NCBI GenBank assembly: GCA_015680685.1
Contig: MNCI01035040.1
Coordinates: forward strand, 11,702 to 65,302
DNA length: 53,601 nucleotides
DNA from: Gnetum montanum
Lineage: Eukaryota > Streptophyta > Gnetopsida > Gnetales > Gnetaceae
Direction: 5' to 3'
Of the stretch, positions 22,427 through 34,000 are shown one piece after another (the stretch's first letter is position 1; each line of letters starts with the position of its first letter). Below the pieces are notes generated by a model that searched no databases, had not been told where the DNA came from, and saw only the letters and a program-made list of their open reading frames with translations. Position numbers and translations under genes: made by a program.

Positions 22427-23300
22427 TGATGAGCGGCTAAGTACCCCTACACCCAACCATACAAATCACAGGCATTCATGCGCAACTGAATGTGCAACTC
22501 AATCAAATTCTGTAGACTACAAGCACTTGCATACACTGAACTTTAGCAAGCAAAACCTTAGTTAGAATGATTATTGTCTTTCCAACCTCATTGGTGATAT
22601 TCTAAAGTGATGGTTAAGTGAGATTGAGGCAAATGATTTTTATTGGTTTTCTCTTTTATCTTTTAAAGTCTAATTCTTTATTTGTAGGAATTGGAAAGTT
22701 GTGTAAATTATTATTGTTCTACTCTATTTCTTAACTCTCCCTAGCATAAGCAACGGATCCCATCTTCTGTGCACATCCTGAGCATACCCTAACCACTACT
22801 GGGTTACTAGACGTTAAGCATCATTGGGTTATCAAGTGTTTAATATATGTTCAAGATGGTCATGACTATGGTTCTCATAAAATATGAAATGACAATAATA
22901 GTAAATTGATAACAATAAAAGCTTCTAGAATTATTAAAGTGTTGAAATATTAAACTTTTAAAATGCTTAAGTGATTAAATCCAAATGCTACAAGGAATGC
23001 TCAAAAAGCTCTTCTTTATTGTCAGTCATGCCAATGGGCTTAGGTACATCGGCACTTGAATAAAGAGCCGTACACCTTTCTCACACTTGCTACAGGCACT
23101 TGGAAAATATTCTAACTCTTACAGGAACAAATTGTAAGAGTTTGGCTAGAACTACTCCAAAAGATGCCATAAATGCTATGGGTGCATGCATATTTATAGC
23201 AAGAGATAGACTCTACATTAATGGGGTCACGTCAACGCAGCAATGTCAACGAGGCTTTGTTAACATGGCCCAGTCAATGTATCAACTGAACACTTCATCA
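22427..23300 (-). repeat. Element 2 LTR (3' LTR)
   Basis: An 874-bp LTR starting TGATGAGCGGCTAAG and ending CACTTCATCA, closely similar to 44671-45564 throughout. A minus-strand TATA box (GCTATAAATATGC) lies at about 23190-23200. Confidence 0.85.
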
Positions 23301-23312
23301 TACCCCCACAAC
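23301..23312 (-). promoter_or_regulatory. Element 2 polypurine tract
   Basis: GTTGTGGGGGTA on the minus strand abuts the LTR start TGATGAAG and fixes the minus orientation. Confidence 0.8.
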
Positions 23313-23595
23313 TAAGTGAAAACTTGTCCTCAATTTTATTACAATTTGGAAGGTATGAAGTTATTGACTGTACACACGATGAAACACATTTACACACACA
23401 CTAACTCTATTAACATACCAAGTGCTTGGGTGTACAAAAAAGATAAATTACAAAATTGTGGTATTTAGAGACAAAATTGAACACCCTACCGAAAAATGCT
23501 AAAGTTTTTGGAGAAGGTCACACTGTCCCTAGCGGTGGTGGTTCTAACGGGCCTTTGCTAGCTTTTGGTGCATGTGGCTGTTGTGGCATTCATTA

Positions 23596-24019
23596 TCATT
23601 GCCCTATAGTAGCTGCAACTTTTGGAGGCAATTGAAAAGCCTCCAACAATGCCCTAATTTTATCTTCTTTGCTTCTAGGATCGTTCACTATCTAGGCAGC
23701 TTCACCAATGTGTGCCAGAATAGGAACATCCCAAGGACATGGAAGTGTAGGAAAGAGTTCCTTCAAATTACCAAAATAAGCAATGAACTATTTTCATTTG
23801 ATATCAAACAATTGAATCAATATTTGCAACTACTGGTAGTCATTCAATTGTCAGGCCAAGTTCTTTGCAACCGCATGTTGTCCTTCAAAATGAGTGCGAA
23901 GAACTTCAAGTTTCGCATTAGCTATTTCTAGCTTTTGCTTTGTCTCTTTATGCACTTGGAACTCACCCTCGTATAAAGAATACAAGGTGGCCACTTTTTT
24001 CTCTAGGTGTGATCATAGC
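23596..24019 (-). pseudogene. Element 2 aORF, C-terminal part after the Tat insertion
   Basis: Read on the minus strand from 24019 to the stop at 23598-23596. It begins with a coiled-coil-like run (EKKVATLYSLYEGEFQVHKE, then KLEIANAKLEVLRTHFEGQH), followed by a non-coil tail with LPCPWDVPILAHIGEAA and LEAFQLPPKVAATIGQ. It has about four stops and no frameshift I could find. It is the direct continuation of 41819-44200; removing one copy of the 5-bp Tat target duplication leaves the two halves in frame. Confidence 0.65.
24015..24019 (+). repeat. Target-site duplication of the Tat element, left copy (ATAGC)
   Basis: ATAGC at 24015-24019 pairs with GTAGT at 41819-41823. Both differences are transitions, as expected for an old duplication. 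Restored reading frame of the interrupted aORF supports the 5-bp length. Confidence 0.65.
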
Positions 24020-25421
24020 TGTGATGATGAAAAACATCGATCGCTGGAAATACCGAACGAAGGTCCGTGTACACAGTTCTAACCCCGGATCCATGCGAGG
24101 GCGATGCTGGAGAAAGAAACGAATCTGAGGTGCCCTGAACGGTCTTGTCAATCAGACAGGGACTTACTTAATCAGTAAAATTTTTTGCAATAGTTTAATG
24201 GAAAAATCATAAGTCTTTAAGAGGAGATGCACTATTGTTAATCCTGAAAATAATTGAAAACGATGTAAACGATTCAGATGCAATTGCCAAATCTGTATAA
24301 ATAAGACACAAGGAATCGGATTTATAGAGAGTGCAAGAGTGCGACCACAAGATCTGGGATTTAATTTATGAATACAATAGGTTGGATACAATGATTATAA
24401 GTGAGCTTCAGTTTGGACGAAGCACATTTCAACAGCAAGAAAGTTATCTAAAGACGAAACAAGCGAGGGTCAATCTACCTTGTTCTAACCAATCTAGGCG
24501 TAAGACAGTTAGACTTGAGGAATAATATTTGGTAGCTGATTATTTTTTATCAAGAGTTCTTGCCAATCGCCTCCGATGTTCTCACGATCCCTGGTCCTCT
24601 TTTTTGCTCTCTTGCCAACCTTGAAAGAAAAATTTTTACCCACCCTTTGATCTTCATCAACTGGGGCATTTATAAGGTTAGGGTCAGGAGAAAAATGTAG
24701 TTTAGATGATGCATGTCCTGAACTTATAAGATGCTATTGACTTGACATGTTGTCGTTTAGGCTTGAGGCGCCATGCTGTGTAGTGTGTCGTGAACCACTA
24801 TTGTTTGGACTCTAGCAATAAACTATCTTTTGATTATGCCGTAATACACTAGAGAGCGTATTGTGGCGTATGAATTACTGATGGCTGAATTGTGCTGTCG
24901 TTACTTGTATTACGTTGCGTTACACTACATTATGCATCATAGCGTGATTCAGCGTAAAATAACAAAATCGTAAAAAATTGAAGTATTGTCGTTGCGCTTC
25001 CTCTGTTTCTGATCAATCCCTTTTGGGGTTTTATTATGCTGCACTATGTAACGTTGCGTAATGGGCCCCTTAACCAAGAAAGAAAACTTGCTGAAATGTG
25101 CAGCATGTTGCAGATCGTTGCTTAAACCTTGAGCTGGGTTGTCGGAGTCTTAAATGTTTGCCATCTTTGATGCTACAATTAACTATCTTTGATATTACGC
25201 TGCATAACACGATGTTACGCTATGTTGCGTAGTGTAGCGTAATATGCTGAATGTTGAGATTTTGAGACATAGAAAACTCGCAAAGTGGAAGGCTTGCCAC
25301 CGTGCACCCATCATTTTGTTCTATCTCCTGAAGTTCATTTGCCACGCCTTGTCGCGACTCCTTGCCTGAGTCGCTAGATTTCGCCGAACCATTGAGGCCT
25401 CGAAAATTTTATGGTGTTTCA
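24020..25421 (-). repeat. Tat 3' LTR
   Basis: It starts TGTGATGATG and ends TGTTTCA, matching 40417-41818 end to end. In the first 200 bases I count roughly one difference per ten, mostly transitions. A minus-strand TATA-like TATAAATG lies near 24668-24674 and a + strand TATAAATA at 24295-24302. Its U3 (24830-25250) is dense in GCGTAA/TTACGC-type words. Confidence 0.9.
24830..25250. promoter_or_regulatory. Cluster of GCGTAA / TTACGC words in the Tat U3
   Basis: CGTAAT, GCGTAT, TTACG, GCGTTAC, GCGTAA and TTACGC recur more than ten times on both strands. Short inverted pairs include TTACGTTGCGTTA (24911-24923) and TAACGTTGCGTAA (25049-25061). In the other LTR many of these are TpG or CpA variants. 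Clustered sites of this kind suggest a regulatory array, but no binding factor can be named. Confidence 0.45.
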
Positions 25422-25423
25422 AT

Positions 25424-25434
25424 GGCCCCTCTTT
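25424..25434 (-). promoter_or_regulatory. Tat polypurine tract
   Basis: AAAGAGGGGCC on the minus strand lies two bases from the 3' LTR. It primes plus-strand synthesis and fixes the orientation. Confidence 0.85.
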
Positions 25435-26689
25435 GTTGACGTTTAGAGGGCTTGCCCGAAAGACGTCAATAAAGAATACGAAACACCAGAGAGGTAAAGG
25501 CACCAACGACGTCCATCGGAGATTGCTCAAATGTCGCTCTATCAAAACCTAGAAGCGCAAAGGCAGGGTGGGGATGAAAGTATAGGGGGGATTTTATAGA
25601 CATGAGGGAAGATAGGATCAAGGAAGACTCAAGCACATGAACATGAAACTTTTGCAAACAACTCATAGCGTCCTTTTGCGAATGTATTTGTGAGAGGTTA
25701 CACCATCATACTGTATATAGAGGGCTTGCACGGATGAGTTGTGTTACGTCCGCGTGGCCTGGATGAGTTGTTTTACATCCATTTTGCCAAACTTTGCACC
25801 TTTTTTTTGAAACTACATTCCACTAGGCGAGTTGCATTACGCTAGTTCATGGATACAAAAATGCAAAAGATTTTGTTCAAATGTTCACGCTCTGTACAAG
25901 CAAAGCAGGGGGTAAAGGAGGTCATGAGGACAAAGGGAAGAGAAAGCAAAGTAATGTGTTTGATAAGGGGAGAGGTAGGGTTTGCACTCCTAAGTGGCCA
26001 GGCTAGTCTGAGTACCTGCTTCAGGACACCACGACACCTCACCTTTTGATGAATGCATTCACAATCAACACTGTCGTGGCAAGTAACCTGCAAAACATAA
26101 TAGATAGTAGAGCGCAGAAGCAATCATCCTAATCGCTAAGGAGGGAGGCTATTGAAACAAGCGCTATCCTAAGCGAAAAGGAGAGCACAGGCCATGAAAC
26201 AGGGACCATAACAGGGAGAAAGCGTCCCAATGTTGGTGCCGCAGTTCGTGCAACTGCCGTTGATAGCCAGATTCATGTTGTTCAAATGATTGGGCAAAGA
26301 ATAAGTCAGATGAATCTGCTAAGTCGGAGTTTGGTGACGGTGATGGATGGAGGCCGCTGAGACTACGAATGACCATAGTTTCTTCAGGACCCCAAGCGGT
26401 GAAGTTGATCCCAGGAGGTGCAGCTACAGAGTGGTCATTGTAGCAACATCTCCGAGGGATCAATAGTATGCCTTTCAGCATGTCCGAGGAATCAGCAGGA
26501 TGCCGGTGGGGTAACGGCATCGTGTTTGTTCCAACGCCTTACCCGTTCCATCTAGTAGGGATTCTGTGCAAGAATGATCACGCTCACTTGCTTCATGGAA
26601 TGCTCGAAAGATTCCAATTTTGAGTCCTGGTTGACTGTTGTTGCTTGTTTTAGGCCTCAATAGGCTGTGGTCCCAGTTTAACATCTGGG
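25435..26689. other. Tat 3' untranslated region
   Basis: No conserved coding is visible between the PPT and the tandem array. A short duplication around 26450-26520 (two roughly 35-base copies beginning CCGAGGGATCA and CCGAGGAATCA) gives overlapping minus-strand ORFs with a repeated GILLIPR motif, which I do not regard as genes. Confidence 0.5.
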
Positions 26690-26985
26690 CAGATAGGAAC
26701 CTACTAGTTTTACATTGTAGCGAATGCTGGAAGAGCTAATTTATGGTCCCAGCAGACCGTGTTGTGGGTGTCAATTTTATGTCATGACCCAGGGACAAGT
26801 CTATGCTGGTTTAGCGTCTCAGCAGACGTATGCTTACCTTGCCAGTTTCGTGTCGTGGCAAACGGTCAGAAACTTTACCAGTTTAGCATTTTGGCGGACG
26901 TGTGCAAGAAGTGCCAGTTTTATGTCATAGCGGATGTGTACAACTTTGCTAGTTTTACAGTGTAGCAGACGTTTATTACCTTGTA
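26690..26985 (-). repeat. About 36-bp tandem array between pol and the 3' LTR of Tat
   Basis: Units of the + strand form GC(C/T)(A/G)GTTT followed by T(A)GCAGACGT-like words recur about every 36 bases. The clearest five copies lie between about 26807 and 26985, with weaker ones to 26690. It begins 19 bases beyond the pol stop. Tandem repeats in this 3' position are known for Tat/Ogre elements, where they have been linked to satellite birth. Confidence 0.7.
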
Positions 26986-27003
26986 TTTGAACCGAGTTGA
27001 TCT

Positions 27004-30000
27004 TCAGATATAGTACTGCTTCAAATACAGATGATTTACTGGATTTGATAACTCGTTGTTGTCGATATCTGCTAACTTGAATGCTCCATTTCCATATACA
27101 CCAACGACCAGGAAAGGGCCTTCCCAGTTTGCAGAGAACTTTCTTACTGGTTCACGAACAGCCTTGAGAACTAAATCTCCTTTCTTGATCGATCATTGAT
27201 GCAGTTTGTGCTAATGCTTCTGTCTCTATTTATCCTGATATCTTTCGATGGTGTTGAGCATTTGGATGCGTTTCTCCTCCACTGAGTCTAAATCCATGAT
27301 TCTAGACTCATTGTGTTGAGTCTCATTTATAACTATGGATAGGACCATCTGCAATAAGGAAACCTGTAATTCTAAGGGCAACACTGCTTCGGATCCGTAG
27401 ACCAGGCTGTAGGGCGTCTTGTCTGTGGCTGTTCTGCACGTCGTACGATATGCCCATAGCACGTAGAGGATTTTTTCATGCCAGCATTTTTTGTTATTGC
27501 TGAGCATCTTCTTAAGTAGATTGATAATTACCTTGTTTTTTTCTTTTTCTTGACTATTTGCTTGCGGGTAATAAGATGAAAAAAAAGATTGCTTGATACC
27601 AAGGTTATCGCAAAAAATTTGGTTTTTGTGCTACTAAATTGTGGCCCGTTATCAGTCACAATAGTCATAGGGAGCCCAAATCTGGTTACAATATTGTTTA
27701 GGATGAAATGACAAACCTGTTGAAATGTAATCTTTTGTAGGGGGATAGCTTCAACCCACTTTGTAAAATACTCAGTGGTGGTGATAATGAAGCTATGTCC
27801 TGTGGAAGATTTAGGCGCGATGAGACCTATGATATCTAATCCCCATCGTTGGAATGACCAAGTAATCTGAGTAGTGTGTAACTCAGTTGGTGACATGTGT
27901 ATTAGGTTTGCGTAACGCTGACATGTATCGCACGTCTTAACCTTTGTAAGGCAGTCTCTTTCCATGTACGGCCAATAGTACCCTAGGCGTCTGATTTTAG
28001 CAGCCATGGCTCATGGGGCCACATTTCCCTCACACAACCCCTCGTGGACATTTCTAGCTATCTGTCTTGCTTGATCATTATTGACGTAGGTGAGCAATAC
28101 CCCATCAAAGAAGCGTCTACAAATAGTACTATCTCCAATGATGACATATTGCCTAGCAGGCTTGTGCACTACGTCCTTTTGTGCATGCGTTAGCTCGTGC
28201 GGTGGTTCGCCATGTAAAAGGTAAGTTTTAATGTTATCATACCATTCTGGCATTCCCCCCATGCTTAATGAAGAAATCTATGTTGCTTAAATAATAGGAT
28301 CTGTACATTCCATCATTAAAGTGGGCCAAGTGACAAACAAGTGTGGTGGCACGTTTAGTGTCAATGTTGCCAGTGCATCGGCAACAGCGTTTTTGTTACG
28401 TGGCACATGTTGGGCATCGATCGTCGCAAATTGTTTCAGGAGATCTTTAACCATATCGTAGTAGGGCTGCAGATGCATAGCTTTGTAGGCATAGACTCCT
28501 ATGATTTGATTGATGATGAGCATCAAATCACCTTGGATCGCCAAGTGTTGAACGTTGAGTTCTCTGGCTGTTAACAATCCCCTGAAGAGCCCCTCATACT
28601 CTACCACGTTGTTCATACAAGGGAAAGCCAGGCGGTAAGCTAATGGGGTAAGCATAATGATGGCGATAGCACTACCGCCTCTAGTAGTTAAAGCTTCGTT
28701 GAAATATAACGTCACTTCGAGGCCTGTCGATGTAGGGCTTATACTATGTACATGTTCATCTGGGAATTCTGGCTCTATCGTAGCTTGGTCTTTAATGGGC
28801 GATGTTGCTAGCTGGTCAGCTATAGCCTGACCCTTGGTGGACAATTGGCTGACATAATGTAAATCAAATTCAGCTGTGATAACCTTCCAACGAGCTATCT
28901 TACTACTCTCATATAAGTTGTTTGAGATAGCCTGCAGAACGTTGCTTTTACAAATTATGTTAACATGACTACGAAAAAGATAATGCCTACATTTTTTAAG
29001 TGCAAAAACGAATGTCAAAAAGTTACGCTCCACTTCATTCTACCTTGTTTCATACGCAAATAGAGCATGACTGAGGTAGTAGATAGGGGCTTCTGACCCA
29101 TCGTTCCTTTTTTGGAAAAGTAACGCAGCTATAGACACATCTGAGTTAGCTAGATAAATGTAAAAAGGTTGATCCCTTTGTGGTGGGAAAACTGTTGGTA
29201 AATGTTCTAGCTCCTTTTTTAAGTCGTCAAATGCACGCTGACAGTCATCGGTCCATTTGAAATTAACACCCTTCTTAAGAAGGTGTTGCATGAGATGTAA
29301 GTTATCTGTTAATTTCGAAATTAACCACCTGATGAACTGTAGTCTATCTTGCAACCCACGTAGTTCTTTAAGATTTATAGGTAGCATTAAATCGACAATG
29401 GCTTTAACCTTGTCGAGGTCAACTCGGATGCCAGTCTTTGATACCACAAACCCCAACATGCATCTGGTTTTGACTCCGAATACGCATTTCTTTGGGTTGA
29501 GTCATAAGTCATGCTTGAGACATCGTTTAAGGACTAACTTCAAGTCTTCTGAATGATCTTCAGACTTTATAGACTTAACAGCTATGTCATCTACGTAGTC
29601 GTTCAATCTCCCTAAGAGGTAGTTGCTAAAGATGTATGTCATGGCTCATTGATACATTGCCCAAGCGTTTTTTAGCCCGAATGGCATTATAGTATAACAG
29701 AAGATCCCTCAAAGCATCATGAATGTTGTGGTCAATTGATGCTCTGGGTTAATATGAATTTGATTATAACCTGAGAAACCATCCATAAAGGATAGAAGCG
29801 TGTGACCAGTTGTTGTGTCGATGAGTTGGTTGATACTTGGTAGCAGGAGATTATCCTTAATCGTAGCTTTGTTCAGATCCCGGAAGTCTATGCAGATGTG
29901 TATACCTCCCGTTTTCTTAGACATGACTACGATGTTGAACACCCAATCCGAGTACTCAACCGCATGAATGAAACCAGCCTGATATAGCTTGGTGATTTCA

Positions 30001-30467
30001 TTACACACTGCCAACACGATTTTTGGTTTAATCTTTCGTGCCTTCTGCCTAATTGCTTTGATGCGCGGGTCTAAAATTATGTTATGCTGTATTAATCTTG
30101 GGCCTAATCCTGGCATATCTTCGTATGACCACACAAATATAGTAGCGATGTTTTGGAGCACCTACGTTATGTCACTCTGTGTCTGTTAGTCTAGGAGGGA
30201 ACTAACCCTAAGATTTTTATTTTCGCCTTTGTGCATAACCATAGGGACCCTGTCAAGAGGGTCCTCGATCACATCGCCAACCTCCAGGTTTAACGTTCGG
30301 GCTAGGTATTTTGGCCAATCTAGGGATATTTTCGATGTTGCTATAGTTGCATCACAAAGGGAAGGGTCTATTTCTATTAGCACGTAATTAAGCTGTCTAA
30401 TGGTCTCCCCATATGGGCCTATTAAGGCTAATGGTGAGGATAAATCTGCATCCATTTGTGAATCATC
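27004..30467 (-). pseudogene. Tat pol: RT, RNase H, archaeal-type RNase H, integrase
   Basis: The frame starts at a likely splice acceptor (TTTTTGTAG then GAT, 30469/30467). Domains on the minus strand: linker 30455-30186; RT 30161-29460 with DFRDLNK, MDGFSGYNQI and an intact catalytic YVDD near 29590; RNase H about 29230-28820; a second RNase H about 28720-28340 with LYFNEA (Asn where the first catalytic Asp belongs), NNVVEYE, QGDLMLIINQ and HVPRNKNAVADAL; integrase from 28262 with CDTCQ, WGLDIIG and VTDNGPQF. A frameshift in the A-rich run near 27530-27545 moves the rest into another frame, which still reads AYRT, YSLVYGSEAVLP and a C-terminal GDLVLK-KFSANWEGPF block, ending at TGA 27004-27006. 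About seven in-frame stops are present. Confidence 0.85.
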
Positions 30468-31045
30468 CTACAAAAATGCCAATAAAAAAGGAGGTTGTTA
30501 TATTGTTTTTTGGCCAATCTATAAATGACAAGAGTTTGTTTTTGTTTTTGTTGCATCAGGATTATATATTAAAGAGGCTTCCAGTTTAAGGTCTTAGTGG
30601 ACCGTTACAAATATGCCTGGTCCGTAAAAAAATAACGAGTTCGACTTCCTCGATGCTAGTGTATGGAATAAGATGAAAAGTAAAACGTGGCATGTCTAGC
30701 ATGTCATGAAATTTGAATTTCTGTACAAACCGTAGTTAATGAGGCCAGATTACGAGATGATAAATGTATTAGTTTAGGGTCATTTCAAACTACAATCTAC
30801 ACAATATCTATGAAATTAATGCCTTGATCTTCACGTTTCATGTCATACTAACACTGGCGTTTCGGGAAAGTTCCGCATCAATCAGGCAGAAAGAGAAATT
30901 AGTTTCAAGTATTTTGTTTATAAACCGATGGCTCATACTTGAAACGGGTTACAGATATCGTGAATTTGGATTTTGGCTATAGCGGAAAAGGAGCGGAAGT
31001 AAGGCGTAAACAGAGGGTTTTGCGAAAACTCATTCGATTGCAGTT

Positions 31046-34000
31046 ATGACACCAAAGATCAAGGGGAAGAATGCTAAACTGGCAAGGATTGACAAAGTGC
31101 AAGAGAGTTTGCAGCAGGCTTCACAAGCTAGAGTCGAGGCTCGGGAACTCACTCTGCTGAACTAGTAAGTCATCGTCCAGCCTTTTGCACTATTGTTATA
31201 TTTGTTTTGGCATCGTGGTTCTATGTTATTTCCCTGAATGTGTATGTTGCATTGAGTGTTGATGTCTGTTTATGCGGGCTGAGCTGTTGTGGTTTGCGAT
31301 ATTACCTCCGTCTTCGCTATTGGAGACGAACCTCATATCGTTATGAGGGTTTAGGTAACCTTGAGTAAGACTAAGCGAATGTCATGTATAATTGAAGAGA
31401 CTAGGTATTATAGCTAGTGGATAGTATAATGAGGGTTTTGTTTTATTTTCCTTTATTCCCGTAATGGTTACATGTTATGTTGGAACAATACGCCGTTTCG
31501 CTTTCATTGCCGTTGTCAAAGACAAACCTTGAGCTGTTGCAAGGGTTTGGGCGATTCTGGCCATGCGTTTTCAGTGGAACCTGTAGTTTTTGGGAAATTA
31601 GAAAAACCTTAATTTAGCATGTCTAAATGTTCTGGTTCATGTCTAAATGTTCTGCCTAATTATAATATATTTGTTGTTGTACAGTATTATGTTAAAGTCT
31701 GTCCTAATCGTTTTGGACATCGTGGGTGTTCTCTACTACATGCATGGCCCCATAGCCACTGTTTCTCCTCCTTATGCTCATATAAAGGAGAAGGCGATGT
31801 GGTTTCGAAGGGGTGCGCAGGGGTTCTTGTAGTTTCTACTTCATAACTACAATGCAATCATCTGGTCGCATCTACCAGGCGATGTAGCTGCAGCTATCTT
31901 GGAGACGCTACTGGTTGGTTCAGCACAGGGCGTCTTGGGGTTCTTGACATATGGCAAGATTGAAACTACGTGGGTGCAAGACCGCGAACAAAGCACCAAA
32001 GGTTTGAGGCGTTTGAGTTGGATCTTGGAGGTGCCCATATTCAATTGCTATCATTCCTACAATACTCTGTTCATGGCCCGTTACCTCATAACCTATTTCC
32101 AGAACCCACCTGGTACCGTGTATTACACTGGTAGGTAAGAATCTAAGTTTGTGTCGTTTTGATGTATGTCAACGTGCTAACTACTATTTAAATTTATGTT
32201 GAGCGTAAAGAATTTGCCCATTTTCTGTAATATAGATTCTTTATCAATGACAACGGTCTCTTGGGCGATAATGATACCTTGTCATTAACTGAAAGGATGA
32301 TAGGTGAATTTACTGCTATTAGCAACGTGTGGGCCACTGTCATGGAACAACTAGCATTTGAAATCCCACAATACCCAACCCGCTATGCCGACTTCTTTGC
32401 TAGATGTAAAAATCTTGGATGGCTAGATAAAGAATGGACCTTGGATCCTCCCCTCACTGTCACCGACATGCGAAGGAAAATCCCTCCATTTCCTTTGCCA
32501 TTTGGACCTGGTAAACTTCGTTGCAATGATGAATGGTGTCAATGTTATCAGCTAGTGATGATGTGTAAAGTTTTCTTATTTTATTTTTTGTTATCTCGTC
32601 TTAGCTATTGTTTTATGTGTGTAGTCAGGGAATCACGGGAGATTATGATCATGGCTTCCAGTCGCGATGCGAGCAATATTTTTTTCTACTACGATGACAT
32701 AAAGAAGGCACAACGCTGGCTTAGCCATAGAGTGGCCCCAGTTGTTTTGACCAATAACCTTCAGGAGGTTGGACTAATGGACCTGTTCTTAGCCATAACC
32801 CCTGATGTTACTGTGGGTGAAATGTTGACCTTAGTTAACTCCTTCAGTGAAGAAGCTGAGCGTCTCTGCATATGCATGCGTAACATGTGCGTAAATTTTG
32901 ATATTGATACTTAGCTGTTCACCGATCTCTTCGGGATCCCCTATGATGGCTTTCCTATAGAGAAAACGTCGAAGAGGAGCGCCCAGTACTAGGAAGAGAT
33001 AGAGGAGCGGCTAGGGGTTAGGAAGGAGGCCAAAGGAATTTCTGCTGAAGGGATTCAATTGGAGGTGGCCAACACTATTTACCCCCTTTTTCGAACCCGG
33101 GCCTTCCCCAAGACACTCTCCCAAGGGAGATTCCTCACCATAAAATAAGCTCGCATTATGCAAGAGGTCATGGAGGAGGGGACGCAATTCAATTGGGCCA
33201 GCTATTTTGCCAAAGGCCTAAATGGTCAAGCTTCGCAAGAAGCTTGAGTCTCGTTTCAACGTGCATTTTACCTTTTTCATAGCTTGCTTTCGACGCTTTG
33301 CTGAGTTTTTGGTGGTCCAAAGGAATGGAGTCTGGGTGCAACAAGACCACAACTAGATTTCTAAACCATGGATTTCCCATATCTTCAGCACTGTCTAGTT
33401 GTAGGACCCTCCTGAAGGAATTGGGGAGTCATTGTCAGTAATGACTAAAAACATGGTAGCACCTCGAACGTGGGGTCAAGATAGTGTGGGTGGGGTGCTC
33501 CCTTCCTATACTGGTGATGCATCGAGGGGGAAGCACCTGGCAAATGAGATAGTGGACTCATCGGTGCCCCAAAAGAAGCCTCGTTTGACCAAGGAGTCCG
33601 GCGAGCTAGCAAGTGGTGCGAGGCATAGGATGTAGGTCAAGTTTCGAAGGACTAATCCTCCAGCAGGTAAGCAAAAGAATGTGATAATGATTATAGTTAT
33701 GCTGGGTATAGATAATCTTACGTCATAATGTACTGAACTAGAGCCAAAATTCTGTATTAACTGAGAACATTATGTGACAGCGAAGGAGAAGGTTATGAAA
33801 AGGTTAACCCCTAAAATAGGGGCTATGGTTTTGCGGTGCGAGGAAGAGGCCCCGGCCTTGGAAGAAGAGGCTGCGGTCAACATGATGAGTAGTGCACAGG
33901 TTCCTGCACGCGAGAAGGGAGCAATAGTGGAAGATGCCGAAGTCCTTTCAGCCCAGACAAGAGGAGGTAAATGATTGGTGACTCTGTGAGGCTAACTTTT

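Noticed and set aside
24164-24391. 75-codon minus-strand ORF with a near-identical twin at 40561-40788
   Set aside because: Both lie at the same position of the two Tat LTRs. The similarity follows from LTR duplication and there is no sign of selection on the protein.
26164-26684. Two overlapping minus-strand ORFs in the Tat 3' UTR with a repeated motif
   Set aside because: The shared motif comes from a short DNA duplication. The frames overlap, have no domain, and lie outside the pol frame.
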